DNA of 64,000 nucleotides from Cytophagaceae bacterium (GCA_947460975.1 CANHGO010000001.1:496001-560000); one strand, 5' to 3'; counted from the first letter of the stretch, positions 17,733-27,242 are shown. Translations and numbers: made by a program. Notes: generated by a model from the sequence alone, not told the origin.

Positions 17733-19187
17733 TCAGCTCTCAAAAGCGAGGGCCAACACCAGCTTATCGTCAAAATCCTGCTTCACCCCTTTAATATCTT
17801 GATAAGTTTCATGGCCTTTCCCAGCAACCAAAATAACATCCCCTGCTTTGGCCAATTCCCTAACCGCAGTCATAATGGCTAATTTCCGATCACTGATGCG
17901 GGTAACTTTATAAGCCATTTCTTTGGGAACTCCCGCTTCCATTTGATCTAAAATATCTTCCGGATCTTCAAACCTAGGATTATCAGACGTCAAAATAACC
18001 GCATCACTGTAATGTGCAGCTAGTTCTGCCATAATAGGCCTCTTCCCCGCATCCCGATTTCCACCACAACCAACCACGGTAATTATTTTTTGAGACTTAT
18101 TTCGAATAGCCTGAATGGTTTTAAGTACATTTTCTAGGGCATCTGGCGTATGCGCATAGTCGACAATTCCCATTTTATGATTGGGTCCCGCTAATTGGTC
18201 AAACCTTCCAGTAGCCGTTTTTAAAGCAGACATTTGCACTAAAACCTCTTCCTTATCCTCACCTAACAAAATAGCTGTTGAGTAAATAGCTAATAAATTA
18301 TACGCATTAAACGTGCCGATCAATTGGGCATGAATCGCCTGGCCATCAAACTCTACTTGCAAACCTCCCACTCCATTACTAATAATTTTTGCCTTGAAAT
18401 CAGATGAATTTAAAATTCCATAACTGTATTTTTTTGCCTTCGAATTCTGAAGCATAATTTGGCCCCGCTTATCATCTTGATTGGTCAAAGCAAAAGCAGT
18501 CTCAGGCAAGGCATCAAAGAAACCCTTTTTTGCTTTAATGTATTCGTCAAAGGTTTCGTGAAAATCTAAATGGTCACGAGTGATATTGGAAAAAATGGCT
18601 CCTTTAAAACGTAAACCATGAATTCTTTTTTGGACTACTGCATGTGAACTGACTTCCATAAAAACATGGGAGCAGCCATTGGATAGCATTTCGGCCAATA
18701 GCCTATTTAGATTTAAGGCATCTGGCGTGGTATGTGTCGCCGGGATCACCCGATCTTGAATCATATTTTGAACCGTGGAAATTAATCCACAACGATGCCC
18801 AAGCTTTTTAAATAATTCAAACAGGAGTGTTACGCTCGTCGTTTTTCCATTGGTTCCCGTAATTCCGATGAGGTTCAATTTGGAAGAAGGGTGATCATAA
18901 AAAGCGCAGGATACTTCAGCTAATGCGGCATTGGAGTCTACTACTTGGATACAGGTAACGTCGTCAGGTATATTCGCCGGAATATCTTGCACCAACCAAG
19001 CCTTGCAACCCTGCGCATACACCTGGTCTAAAAACTGATGTCCATCTACTTGCGTACCAGGAATAGCAAAAAACAAAGAACCTATTTTTGCTTGTCTTGA
19101 ATCAAAACATAAAGAATCTATTTCTTGATCCTTACCTTTTGTAGATAAAATGCTAAGCTCCTTAATCAACGAAAATAATGAACCCAT
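17733..19187 (-). CDS. murE: UDP-N-acetylmuramoyl-tripeptide synthetase (meso-DAP type)
   Basis: 484 residues. Mur ligase domains in order: N-terminal UDP-binding (SLCFDSRQAKIGSLFFAIPG), central ATPase (GITGTNGKTTSVTLL, about 109-123; HATTPDAL; SSHAVVQKR), C-terminal (VDYAHTPDALENVL, GCGGNRDAGKRP). The motif DNPR (SDNPRFEDP) is characteristic of meso-diaminopimelate-adding MurE, so the peptidoglycan should be the A1gamma type. It starts one base after the PBP gene stop. Confidence 0.96.
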   Translation of the reverse strand: MGSLFSLIKELSILSTKGKDQEIDSLCFDSRQAKIGSLFFAIPGTQVDGHQFLDQVYAQGCKAWLVQDIPANIPDDVTCIQVVDSNAALAEVSCAFYDHPSSKLNLIGITGTNGKTTSVTLLFELFKKLGHRCGLISTVQNMIQDRVIPATHTTPDALNLNRLLAEMLSNGCSHVFMEVSSHAVVQKRIHGLRFKGAIFSNITRDHLDFHETFDEYIKAKKGFFDALPETAFALTNQDDKRGQIMLQNSKAKKYSYGILNSSDFKAKIISNGVGGLQVEFDGQAIHAQLIGTFNAYNLLAIYSTAILLGEDKEEVLVQMSALKTATGRFDQLAGPNHKMGIVDYAHTPDALENVLKTIQAIRNKSQKIITVVGCGGNRDAGKRPIMAELAAHYSDAVILTSDNPRFEDPEDILDQMEAGVPKEMAYKVTRISDRKLAIMTAVRELAKAGDVILVAGKGHETYQDIKGVKQDFDDKLVLALAFES

Positions 19188-19188
19188 T

Positions 19189-21327
19189 TTACTTTAATTG
19201 GATATTCAATAATAGATTTTTTCTGCTGGGTGTTCCTGGGGCAATCGACTGAGAAACAACGGCTCCCATGCCATTGGCTCTTACTTTTAATCCTCTATTT
19301 TCCAAGGCGAACAATGCATCGCGCAAATTCATTCCAACGACATTTGGGACCGTTTTGGCAGGAAAAGAAATAGCTGAATTTTGTACTAGTTTTTTATCTT
19401 GACTAAATAATACCCAGCGCCCGTCTTCTTCTACTTTGGGCAAATTGAAATTGGTGAAAAGTATTTTTTGATCCAATGGATGAATCGTATGAGAAAGTTT
19501 GGCATTATTTAATGAGTCCGGCAAAGTTCCAGTTAAGGTTCTTTGCAATTTCATGTCACGGGAGTAAATGTGATTTGAAATATCCAAGAAAACCGGAGCC
19601 GTTACTTGGCGTGCATAGGTGCCTTCAGAACCTCCTTCAGGTTTATCCATGGCAACTAAAACCGTGTATTTAGGTTTTGCCACCGGAAAATATCCGATGA
19701 ATGAAACATAATAAGTCCCTTTAACATAATGACCGTTGACCAATCGCTGCGCCGTACCCGTTTTCCCGGCAATGCCATATGGAGTACCTTTCAAATTATT
19801 TCCTGTTCCTCGTTCCACCACCCCTTCTAACATAATTTTAATTTTCTTTAATGTCTCTGGTGAACACAAAGGCTCCTTATCTTTCTTTTGAGTTTCGGTG
19901 TAATCCTTCACTACTTTATTGCCCACCGTCGCATTTTTTACAATAATCGGCTGAATCCAATACCCATTGTTGGCAATCGCATTATAAAAAGTCAACATAT
20001 GCATTGGGGAGGTATTCGACGAATAACCCACCGAAGACCACATGTATTGCAAAGCATCCCATTTCGCAGGAACAGGGAATTTAGGGGTTGAATAGCGAGG
20101 GGTAATTTGAAAACCTAAGGGATCAATCAAGTGAAACTTTTTTAAGTAATCGTAAAACTTTCCTGGTTTCGAACTAAATACCCGCTGCATTAACTTGATC
20201 GTACCAATATTCGATGAATGCTCGATGACCCCTTGAACATTAATTGTTCCATAATCGTGTGAATCAGTCATGGTCCTATTATATACGGTATACTTGCCCC
20301 CGGTCGTGACCATATCAGTCAGCGGCATATTAGATTCTTCTAACATCGCCATCATGGAAGGCAACTTAAATACAGAACCTGGATCATTTTCAGAAACATC
20401 AATGGCATAATTAGCAAACTCAGAATAACCCGTGGGTGAGCTTGCCTCCTTAGTCAAATTAGAAATGGCCTTAATTTCGCCAGTCGCAGTTTCCATGACA
20501 ATGGCTGTCGCATAGTTTCCCTTAAATGTGGCTAAGGCTTTCATCAATGCCAATTCTACGATGTCTTGAATGTCTACGTCAATCGTCGTTTGTAAATCAT
20601 AACCAGGCGTAGGGATTAATTCCGTTCCATTTTCCATAGGACGCCAGGTGTTTTTATCCATTTTCTGGAACAAACCTTTCCCAGGAATTCCCTTTAGGTC
20701 TTTATCGAAAGCCCCCTCAAGACCTACCGCTAATTTATCCTTCAAGTATCCAATCGTCCGATACGCCATTTGGCCAAATGGAGCATAACGGACATTTACT
20801 TTGTCAAAAACAACACCTGTCTTGGTCGCATTTCTTTTACCTTCTTTAAAAAGTGGAAAATTCAAAACAGCCTTTCTTTCTTGAAAATCCAGCAAACGAT
20901 TATTGAGCAAGATGTATGTTTTGTTACTGTTTTTTGCCAATAAAATTTTGTTGTAATATTCATCTGATGACCTGTCTTTAAATAAGAGGGCCAATTGGTC
21001 ACAAAGTGCATGAATGTGTGTTGAAAATAATTTTTCAGATTTCACTGAAACGTTAAAGACGGATGGATCCATCCCTAAGCGATACTTAGGAAGAGAGGTG
21101 GCCAACAAACTACCATCATCTGAATAAATATTTCCCCTACTCGCCTCTACACTTCTTTCCTTGATATATGTCGCTGCCGCCTCTGAACGCAATTCTTCGC
21201 CTTGCAGAAAGACTAATTTGTATAAATTAAAAATCAATACCAAAAACATGAGCAATACCACCATGAAGAAAATGTAAAATCTCCTCGTAATAATTGCCCG
21301 AATATTTAAACGCTTATCAGCTGCCAT
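19189..21327 (-). CDS. ftsI: Division transpeptidase (class B penicillin-binding protein) with PASTA domain
   Basis: 712 residues. Cytoplasmic tail and one membrane helix (about 17-37), a PBP dimerisation domain (SRGNIYSDDGSLLATS), then the transpeptidase domain with catalytic SxxK in DPGSVFKLP, SSN and KTGTAQ, and one C-terminal PASTA domain (VPNVVGMNLRDALFALENRG). It cross-links septal peptidoglycan on the outer face of the inner membrane. Position between ftsL-like and murE supports FtsI rather than an elongation PBP2. A single PASTA copy is typical of Bacteroidota FtsI. Confidence 0.94.
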   Translation of the reverse strand: MAADKRLNIRAIITRRFYIFFMVVLLMFLVLIFNLYKLVFLQGEELRSEAAATYIKERSVEASRGNIYSDDGSLLATSLPKYRLGMDPSVFNVSVKSEKLFSTHIHALCDQLALLFKDRSSDEYYNKILLAKNSNKTYILLNNRLLDFQERKAVLNFPLFKEGKRNATKTGVVFDKVNVRYAPFGQMAYRTIGYLKDKLAVGLEGAFDKDLKGIPGKGLFQKMDKNTWRPMENGTELIPTPGYDLQTTIDVDIQDIVELALMKALATFKGNYATAIVMETATGEIKAISNLTKEASSPTGYSEFANYAIDVSENDPGSVFKLPSMMAMLEESNMPLTDMVTTGGKYTVYNRTMTDSHDYGTINVQGVIEHSSNIGTIKLMQRVFSSKPGKFYDYLKKFHLIDPLGFQITPRYSTPKFPVPAKWDALQYMWSSVGYSSNTSPMHMLTFYNAIANNGYWIQPIIVKNATVGNKVVKDYTETQKKDKEPLCSPETLKKIKIMLEGVVERGTGNNLKGTPYGIAGKTGTAQRLVNGHYVKGTYYVSFIGYFPVAKPKYTVLVAMDKPEGGSEGTYARQVTAPVFLDISNHIYSRDMKLQRTLTGTLPDSLNNAKLSHTIHPLDQKILFTNFNLPKVEEDGRWVLFSQDKKLVQNSAISFPAKTVPNVVGMNLRDALFALENRGLKVRANGMGAVVSQSIAPGTPSRKNLLLNIQLK

Positions 21328-21340
21328 ATAAAACGAAATT

Positions 21341-21715
21341 TTACTCCTTTTTCCCTTCTTCTACAATTTTATAAGGTGGTGTTAAACTCACCTCTAGCTT
21401 ATATTTTTTCATCGCCTCCGCTAAATAACTTTGCTTTCCCTTTTTCATAAACTCTGCTTTTTGCGTCGTATAATCAGCTCTTAATTCCTCTAATTCGGCC
21501 TTATTCTTCACTATTTGGTGGATTTTTCCATCGGCCAACATAGAATAATAGATGTAAATTAAAATGAGGAACGCGATGAAAACAATTTTCTTAATCCATT
21601 CTACAGGCAACTCGCCCCCCGTTAAATGGTCAATGTCGAATAACATTTCCAAAGGGTCTTCCTTTAGATTCGATTTTTTAGATGAAGATTCGTTTTTGGG
21701 TACTGAGGTAGCCAT
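21341..21715 (-). CDS. ftsL: FtsL-like bitopic division protein
   Basis: 124 residues: cytoplasmic N-terminus of ~42 residues, one transmembrane helix (about 43-59, IVFIAFLILIYIYYSML), then a short periplasmic coiled coil (about 62-95) and a proline-containing tail. FtsL proteins are poorly conserved; the call rests on size, topology and the slot between rsmH and ftsI. It would bridge FtsB/FtsQ and FtsI at the divisome. It starts one base after the rsmH stop. Confidence 0.8.
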   Translation of the reverse strand: MATSVPKNESSSKKSNLKEDPLEMLFDIDHLTGGELPVEWIKKIVFIAFLILIYIYYSMLADGKIHQIVKNKAELEELRADYTTQKAEFMKKGKQSYLAEAMKKYKLEVSLTPPYKIVEEGKKE

Positions 21716-21716
21716 T

Positions 21717-22631
21717 TTAAAGTTTTAAAGCAATGCGCAATTTCGCACTTCTTGATCTAGGATTTTCTTTTAATTCCAATTCGGAAGCTGTGATTGGTTT
21801 CCGAGTAACTGAATGCAAGGGTTTATGAACAACGCCAAACATATCTTTATCCTCTTTCCCCAAACAATCCCCCGTTTTAATATAATTCTTGACCAACCGG
21901 TCCTCTAATGAATGAAAAGAAATAACCACTAATCTCCCGTTTTCATTGAGCACATGAGGCACTTGGGTTAAAAATTCTTCAATAACAGCAAGTTCTTGAT
22001 TTACTTCAATTCTAATCGCCTGAAAAACCTGAGCAAAATACTTGAATTCCCTAGACCTTGGAGCTAATTTAAAAAGAATTTCTTTAAATTCCGAAGTCGT
22101 TTCCAAGGGTTTTTGTGTCCTCGCTTGAATGATGGCAAGCGCTAATGTTTTCGCATTTTTCACCTCTCCATACATGCCCAAAATTTTCTGCAATTGTTCG
22201 GCTGAATAAGTATTTAAAACAGATTTGGCATCTAAAGATGCGGAAGGCCCCATGCGCATGTCTAATGGTCCATCAAACCGAGTCGAAAATCCGCGTTCAG
22301 GCGCGTCCAATTGGTAAGATGATACGCCAAAATCGGCTAAAATTCCATCTACTTTTTTGATACCTTCTAAGCGCAAATACTTATCTAAATGCTTGAAATT
22401 TGCCGTAATTAATGTCAAACGAGAATCATCAATTTTCTCTGCTTCTTTCCAAGCATCAGGGTCCTGATCAAAAGCAATTAACCGACCTTCAGGTCCTAAA
22501 TGTTTTAAAATCTCTTTGCTATGTCCTCCTCCTCCAAAAGTCACATCGACATAAATTCCCTGCGGATTAATCGCAAGGCCCTCGATGCACTCATTCAATA
22601 AAACAGAGGTGTGATAGGTAGTTGTAGACAT
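21717..22631 (-). CDS. rsmH: 16S rRNA (cytosine-1402-N4)-methyltransferase
   Basis: 304 residues. MraW/RsmH motifs: YHTSVLLNECIEGL, VDVTFGGGGHSKEIL (SAM loop), FDQDPDAW, ILADFGVSSYQLD, ERGFSTRFDGPLDMRM, FHSLEDRLVK, and the C-terminal NPRSRSAKLRIA. It methylates C1402 in the P-site of 16S rRNA and heads the dcw cluster here, where mraZ would normally be first. A -7 element ends only six bases upstream of the ATG, which suggests a leaderless or nearly leaderless message. Confidence 0.97.
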   Translation of the reverse strand: MSTTTYHTSVLLNECIEGLAINPQGIYVDVTFGGGGHSKEILKHLGPEGRLIAFDQDPDAWKEAEKIDDSRLTLITANFKHLDKYLRLEGIKKVDGILADFGVSSYQLDAPERGFSTRFDGPLDMRMGPSASLDAKSVLNTYSAEQLQKILGMYGEVKNAKTLALAIIQARTQKPLETTSEFKEILFKLAPRSREFKYFAQVFQAIRIEVNQELAVIEEFLTQVPHVLNENGRLVVISFHSLEDRLVKNYIKTGDCLGKEDKDMFGVVHKPLHSVTRKPITASELELKENPRSRSAKLRIALKL

Positions 22632-22636
22632 AAGTT

Positions 22637-22644
22637 CAAATTTA
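22637..22644 (-). promoter_or_regulatory. -7 element (TAAATTTG) abutting rsmH start
   Basis: Exact TAnnTTTG on the minus strand with five bases between it and the rsmH ATG; a TTG lies 21 bases upstream as possible -33. The predicted transcript would begin at or next to the A of ATG. Confidence 0.45.
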
Positions 22645-22714
22645 CAAAATATCCAATGGCAATCTCAATTTTTATAAATTCACTATATATTTTTTATGAC
22701 CGTTAGTATTCTTC

Positions 22715-22722
22715 TATCTTTG
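22715..22722 (+). promoter_or_regulatory. -7 element (TATCTTTG) for the thioredoxin-like gene
   Basis: Exact TAnnTTTG 17 bases before the ATG at 22740; no clear -33. Confidence 0.5.
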
Positions 22723-22739
22723 GCTTAGAAAAATCGTAT

Positions 22740-23978
22740 ATGATGCCTAAATTTTTTCTTTTCATCCTTTTATTTGTTTCCTTTTTCGACACTTTAAGTC
22801 AACAAAATAAGGCTCCACAAATGGGCCCATGGCGAGTAGAAATGAAGCATTTTAGTGGAAATCTTCCATTTAACTTCATCGTTAACCCCATTAAAAATTC
22901 AAAAACATTCAACATTAAAATTCAAAATGGATCTGAAAAATTCTCTTTGGGAGACTCCTTTTTTAGAGGGGATTCACTCGTAATTCCTTTTGACCTGTAT
23001 GAATCTGAGATCGTTGCCTTTTTAACAAATTCAAAAAAGATGAATGGGTATTGGATCATGAAAAGAGACGGCAAAGCTATTTTTCGCATTCCATTAGAAG
23101 CAAATGCAGGTTCTACGGAGCGTTACACAAACCTAAAACCCTCAAAAATAAATGTGACAGGAAATTGGATGGCTGATTTTTGGAGTGACGAAAATGTCCA
23201 CAGTCCTGGAATAGGTATGTTTAAGCAGGTGGGGAATTCAGTCACTGGCACCTTTTTGAAGCCGAGTGGCGACTACCGATTTTTACAAGGAAACGTAAGT
23301 GGCGACAGCTTATTCATGAGTTATTTTGACGGAAGCTATTGTATGCAAATTCGTGTTAAGGTAAAAGGGAAAGAATTTACAGGAAATTTCTACACCGGAT
23401 TAGCGGGGAAAAGAAATTTGAAAGCGCAATTAGATCCTAAAGCTAGCTTACCCGATCTAAAGAAATTAACTTATTTAAAGCCAGGATTTGACCGGATTAA
23501 TTTCTCTCTACCAGATCCTGATGGAAATACAATTAGCTTACAAGATGCAAGATTTAAAGGCAAGGTCGTTGTCATTGAATTGATGGGTTCTTGGTGTCCG
23601 AATTGCATCGACGAATCTAGATTTCTAGCTCCCTACTATAAAAAAAATAAGTCTAAAGGTCTTGAAGCCATTGGACTATCTTTTGAGTATTCGGACGACA
23701 TGAAAGTTTCTGGGCCCAAAATCAAAAACTTCATCTCCAAAATTGGGATTCCTTATCCGATTGTATTGGCAGGTAAACCCGATGACCCAACCATTGAAAA
23801 AGTCTTGCCTATGTTGCATAAAATCAACGGGTACCCTACAACGATCATTATCGACAAACAAGGTAAAGTGCGAGAAATTCATACGGGTTTTTCAGGACCT
23901 GGAACTGGCGTTTATTATACCGACTGGATACAGGAATTTGACAAAACGATACAAGCACTTTTAATCGAAAAGCCATGA
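22740..23978 (+). CDS. Exported TlpA-like thiol-disulfide protein
   Basis: 412 residues. Signal peptide (about 1-20, FFLFILLFVSFFDTLS). A beta-rich N-terminal region of ~220 residues of unknown family precedes a TlpA/AhpC-TSA thioredoxin domain (about 250-400) with the redox motif GSWCPNC (Cys286 and Cys289) and the cis-proline segment GYPTTIIID. It probably works in the periplasm on protein thiols or cytochrome maturation. The stop overlaps the PAP2 start as ATGA. Confidence 0.88.
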   Translation: MMPKFFLFILLFVSFFDTLSQQNKAPQMGPWRVEMKHFSGNLPFNFIVNPIKNSKTFNIKIQNGSEKFSLGDSFFRGDSLVIPFDLYESEIVAFLTNSKKMNGYWIMKRDGKAIFRIPLEANAGSTERYTNLKPSKINVTGNWMADFWSDENVHSPGIGMFKQVGNSVTGTFLKPSGDYRFLQGNVSGDSLFMSYFDGSYCMQIRVKVKGKEFTGNFYTGLAGKRNLKAQLDPKASLPDLKKLTYLKPGFDRINFSLPDPDGNTISLQDARFKGKVVVIELMGSWCPNCIDESRFLAPYYKKNKSKGLEAIGLSFEYSDDMKVSGPKIKNFISKIGIPYPIVLAGKPDDPTIEKVLPMLHKINGYPTTIIIDKQGKVREIHTGFSGPGTGVYYTDWIQEFDKTIQALLIEKP

Positions 23979-24673
23979 AATTTAAAATAGTCATTCTTAG
24001 CCTTTGCCTTGCTTTTCCATTTAAACATATAGCGCAAAAACCTGCTAAAAAAATTGGCTGGAAAGCTCCCGTGGCCTTAGGAGTTACTAGTCTTTTGCTT
24101 TATAATGCTTCATCCAAAGATGCCCAACGTACGATATATAGAAACAATTTTTCAAACTTCTCGACTAAGCTGGACGACATTTTGCAATATACGCCCGCGA
24201 TACTAAATGTGGGCCTAGGCCTAAGTGGTTTAGAGGCGAAAAACTCAAGGCAAGACCGCGCAAGAATATTTATCTTAGGTACTGTAATTTATGTCGGCAC
24301 GACTCAAGGCTTAAAGTATGCCATCAATGAAACTCGACCTAACGGAACCGAGCATTCATTCCCCTCAGGTCACACGGCCACGGCATTTTTTGGTGCCACA
24401 TTACTGGCAAAAGAGTATGGCGAAAATTATCCATGGATTGCCGTAGGAGGCTATACCTTAGCCGGAACGACGGCCTTTTTAAGATTGGCTAATAACAAAC
24501 ATTGGGCAAGTGATGTTTTGATGGGTGCTGGAATAGGTGTCGCATCTGCAGAAATCGCTTCCTATCTTTATCCTAAAATAAAATCTAAGCTGACTAAATC
24601 TAAAACAACTTGGAATTTTGAACCACAAATTGCCCCTAATTATTATGTGGCCAAATTAAACTACTCGTTTTAA
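23975..24673 (+). CDS. PAP2-family membrane/periplasmic phosphatase
   Basis: 232 residues with signal-like N-terminus. The three acid-phosphatase motifs are present: KYAINETRP (K-x6-RP), PSGHTATAF, and RLANNKHWASDVLMG (R-x5-H-x3-D). Substrates of this family include undecaprenyl pyrophosphate, phosphatidic acid and lipid A; which one applies is not readable. Coupled by a 4-base overlap to the TlpA-like gene. Its TAA stop shares TTAA with the convergent nhaD stop. Confidence 0.9.
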   Translation: MKFKIVILSLCLAFPFKHIAQKPAKKIGWKAPVALGVTSLLLYNASSKDAQRTIYRNNFSNFSTKLDDILQYTPAILNVGLGLSGLEAKNSRQDRARIFILGTVIYVGTTQGLKYAINETRPNGTEHSFPSGHTATAFFGATLLAKEYGENYPWIAVGGYTLAGTTAFLRLANNKHWASDVLMGAGIGVASAEIASYLYPKIKSKLTKSKTTWNFEPQIAPNYYVAKLNYSF

Positions 24674-25935
24674 ACCAATACTAAATAAGTAGCTGCACCG
24701 GCAAAGTATCCCAATAGGGCTAGAATTCCTATTTTTTTAGCATACCAAATAAATTCGATTTTTTCCATTCCCATCACGGCCACCCCCGCTGCGGAGCCAA
24801 TAATCAAAATACTTCCACCAGTACCCGCACAGAAAGCCAAATACTCCCACATGGTATGATCCATGGGAAAATCAGTTAAATTATACATTCCCATGGTTGC
24901 CGCCACGAGTGGAACATTGTCGACGACTGAAGAAGCCAAGCCAATAATGGTCACGATTAAGTATTGATTGCCTAACCTATTTTCTAAGAAAACAGCTAAA
25001 GACTCTAAATATCCAAAAGATTCTAAAGCGCCTATGGCCAACAAAATACCTAAGAAAAAAAGTACGCTGGAGGTATCCACTTTACTTAAAGCAAAACCTA
25101 CGGTATATGGTTTTTTGGCAGCTTCATCTTTATCCGAATGTAATATTTCAGAAAGAATCCAGACAAGACCTAAGCCTAATAAAATACCCATGTAGGGAGG
25201 AAGGTGCGTAATCGACTTAAATATGGGAACCCCTAATAAACTCGCTACTCCAGCAAAAAGCATGATTTTTCCTTCTTTTTCCTCCGCTTTACTTAAGGCT
25301 GGAAGTGGATGAGATACGCCTAATTTTTCATTTCGAACCCAGTAAGCGCCCACAGCCAGCGGAACCAATAATGAAATTAATGCAGGTAGGAATAAAACTT
25401 TAATAATTCCCAAAGCAGATATTTGACCCCCAATCCAAAGCATGGTCGTGGTGACATCACCAATTGGGGACCAAGCGCCCCCCGCATTTGCCGCAATAAC
25501 CACCACTCCCACAAAATATTTCCTTGTCTGTGTATCTGAAATTAATTTCCGCAAAAGCGTGACCATGACGATGGCTGTGGTTAAATTATCTAAAGCCGCT
25601 GAAATGAAAAACGTGACAATCCCCACAATCCACAAAAGCTTAGCTGAATTTTTCGTTTGTATCAATTGGTTTACAAACCTAAAACCCTGATGTGCATCGA
25701 TTAGCTCCACCAAAGTCATAGCGCCTAAAAGAAAAAATAAGATCTCCGAAGTACTCCCCAAATGATGTGAAAGTTCGCCCAATTCACCCTCCCCCTTAAC
25801 CAAGGCAAATACGACCCAAACGAGGACGCCAGTTAATAAGGCGGTTGCCGTTTTATTGATTTTCAATGGATGTTCAAACGCAATAGCGAGATACCCTAGA
25901 CCAAAAATGAAGACTGAAATTATTTCCATGTGCAT
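24670..25935 (-). CDS. nhaD: Na+/H+ antiporter of the NhaD/ArsB superfamily
   Basis: 421 residues, around eleven transmembrane segments. Ion-transporter superfamily features: GSTSEILFFLLGAMTLVELID, SAALDNLTTAIVMVTLL, ANAGGAWSPIGDVTTTMLW and SSVVDNVPLVAATMG, all conserved in NhaD. It would export sodium in exchange for protons across the inner membrane. Two adjacent Met codons (25935, 25929) are possible starts. A strong hairpin with U tract lies 6-43 bases upstream with no room for a promoter after it, so expression may depend on read-through. Confidence 0.93.
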   Translation of the reverse strand: MHMEIISVFIFGLGYLAIAFEHPLKINKTATALLTGVLVWVVFALVKGEGELGELSHHLGSTSEILFFLLGAMTLVELIDAHQGFRFVNQLIQTKNSAKLLWIVGIVTFFISAALDNLTTAIVMVTLLRKLISDTQTRKYFVGVVVIAANAGGAWSPIGDVTTTMLWIGGQISALGIIKVLFLPALISLLVPLAVGAYWVRNEKLGVSHPLPALSKAEEKEGKIMLFAGVASLLGVPIFKSITHLPPYMGILLGLGLVWILSEILHSDKDEAAKKPYTVGFALSKVDTSSVLFFLGILLAIGALESFGYLESLAVFLENRLGNQYLIVTIIGLASSVVDNVPLVAATMGMYNLTDFPMDHTMWEYLAFCAGTGGSILIIGSAAGVAVMGMEKIEFIWYAKKIGILALLGYFAGAATYLVLV

Positions 25936-25941
25936 AAATAT

Positions 25942-25978
25942 AAAAAAAGAAAGTCAGAGATTCCTCCCTGACTTTCTT
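25942..25978 (-). terminator. Terminator after the aminotransferase gene, lying in the nhaD leader
   Basis: 11-bp perfect stem (25947-25957 with 25968-25978, arms AAGAAAGTCAG / CTGACTTTCTT), 10-base loop, followed on the minus strand by a T7 run. It lies 20 bases past the aminotransferase stop and ends about 6 bases before the nhaD ATG. Confidence 0.85.
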
Positions 25979-25998
25979 AATTATTGCAATAAATGATT

Positions 25999-27201
25999 CT
26001 ATTTTAATTTAGCGACGGCCACTTTAATTCGCTCACATGCTTCTTCCAATTGTTCATCGGCAGCCGCAGTAGAAATACGCATGCAATCAGGAGCTCCAAA
26101 ACCTGAACCAGCCACTGTGGCTACAAAAGCATCCATTAATAACCACGTACAAAAATCATCTGAATCCTTGATTGTTGTTTTTCCATCTGATTTTCCAAAA
26201 TAATAAGAAATATCCGGGAAGGCATAAAATGCTCCATCGGGCATATTAACTTTAAAACCAGGTATTTCTCTTAATTTACCCACCACTAATTTTCTGCGGC
26301 GGTCATAAGCTTCCTTCATCTCGTGCGCATGATCTAAAGGACCATTAAATGCGGCAACAGATGCTTTTTGAGCAATCGAATTTGTTCCTGATGTTACCTG
26401 ACCTTGTAATTTTTCTACTCCATCGGCAATCCATTTAGCCGCGGCAATGAATCCAATTCTCCAACCCGTCATCGCATGGCCTTTGGCAACCCCATTCACC
26501 GTAATAACACGTTCTTTTATTTCAGGAATTGATCCGATCGAAAAGTGACCACCCTGTGTGAAGTTGATGTACTCATAAATCTCATCCGCTAAAACAAAAA
26601 TATTTTCATGGCGAGCCACTACATTAGCGATATCCCTTAATTCTGATTCTGTATAGACCGAACCAGTTGGGTTATTAGGCGATGAAAACATCACCATTTT
26701 AGTTTTTGGCGTTATAGCAGCCTCAAACTGTTCCGCTGTCACTTTAAAGTTATTATCAAAAGCACCTTGAACAAGCACCGATTTTCCATCGGCCAACTTC
26801 ACCATCTCTGAATATGAAACCCAATAAGGTGAGAAAATAATCACTTCATCCCCCGGGTTAATTAGTGCTGCGATGGCATTGGCCAACGAATGTTTCGCGC
26901 CGGTTGATACTACAATATTTTCTGAACCCCACTCTAAATTATTATCACGCTTTAATTTATTAGCAATCGCCATGCGTAAATCAGGGTAACCTGCCACAGG
27001 AGAATATCCGTGAAATCCATCGTCAATGGCTTTTTTTGCTGCATCACAAATGTGAGCCGGCGTTTTAAAATCTGGCTCACCCACCGATAAACTGATAACT
27101 TGATGCCCCTGCGAAGCAAGTTCACGGGCTTTTTTTGTCATACCTAACGTGGATGACTCTTCTAATGCTTGAATGCGTTTAGCTAATAAGGAAACTGACA
27201 T
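25999..27201 (-). CDS. Class I PLP-dependent aminotransferase (aspartate aminotransferase type)
   Basis: 400 residues from the ATG at 27201 (MSVSLLAKRIQALEES). A longer in-frame start at 27237 would overlap the -7 element and is rejected. Motifs of fold-type I aminotransferases of the AspC Igamma group: SVGEPDFKTP, SSPNNPTGSVY, ADEIYEYI, PLP-lysine segment NGVAKGHAMTGWRIG, and C-terminal MRISTAA with the carboxylate-binding Arg. It probably transfers amino groups between aspartate/glutamate and oxo acids. Followed by a terminator. Confidence 0.94.
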   Translation of the reverse strand: MSVSLLAKRIQALEESSTLGMTKKARELASQGHQVISLSVGEPDFKTPAHICDAAKKAIDDGFHGYSPVAGYPDLRMAIANKLKRDNNLEWGSENIVVSTGAKHSLANAIAALINPGDEVIIFSPYWVSYSEMVKLADGKSVLVQGAFDNNFKVTAEQFEAAITPKTKMVMFSSPNNPTGSVYTESELRDIANVVARHENIFVLADEIYEYINFTQGGHFSIGSIPEIKERVITVNGVAKGHAMTGWRIGFIAAAKWIADGVEKLQGQVTSGTNSIAQKASVAAFNGPLDHAHEMKEAYDRRRKLVVGKLREIPGFKVNMPDGAFYAFPDISYYFGKSDGKTTIKDSDDFCTWLLMDAFVATVAGSGFGAPDCMRISTAAADEQLEEACERIKVAVAKLK

Positions 27202-27234
27202 AAATTGATTTGAACTTATAACTGATAATTTGTG

Positions 27235-27242
27235 CAAAATTA
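27235..27242 (-). promoter_or_regulatory. -7 element (TAATTTTG) for the aminotransferase gene
   Basis: Exact TAnnTTTG on the minus strand, 33 bases before the ATG at 27201; it decides the start in favour of 27201. Confidence 0.55.

Noticed and set aside
27202-27237. Longer start for the aminotransferase
   Set aside because: The upstream start coincides with a -7 promoter element and adds residues unlike the family.
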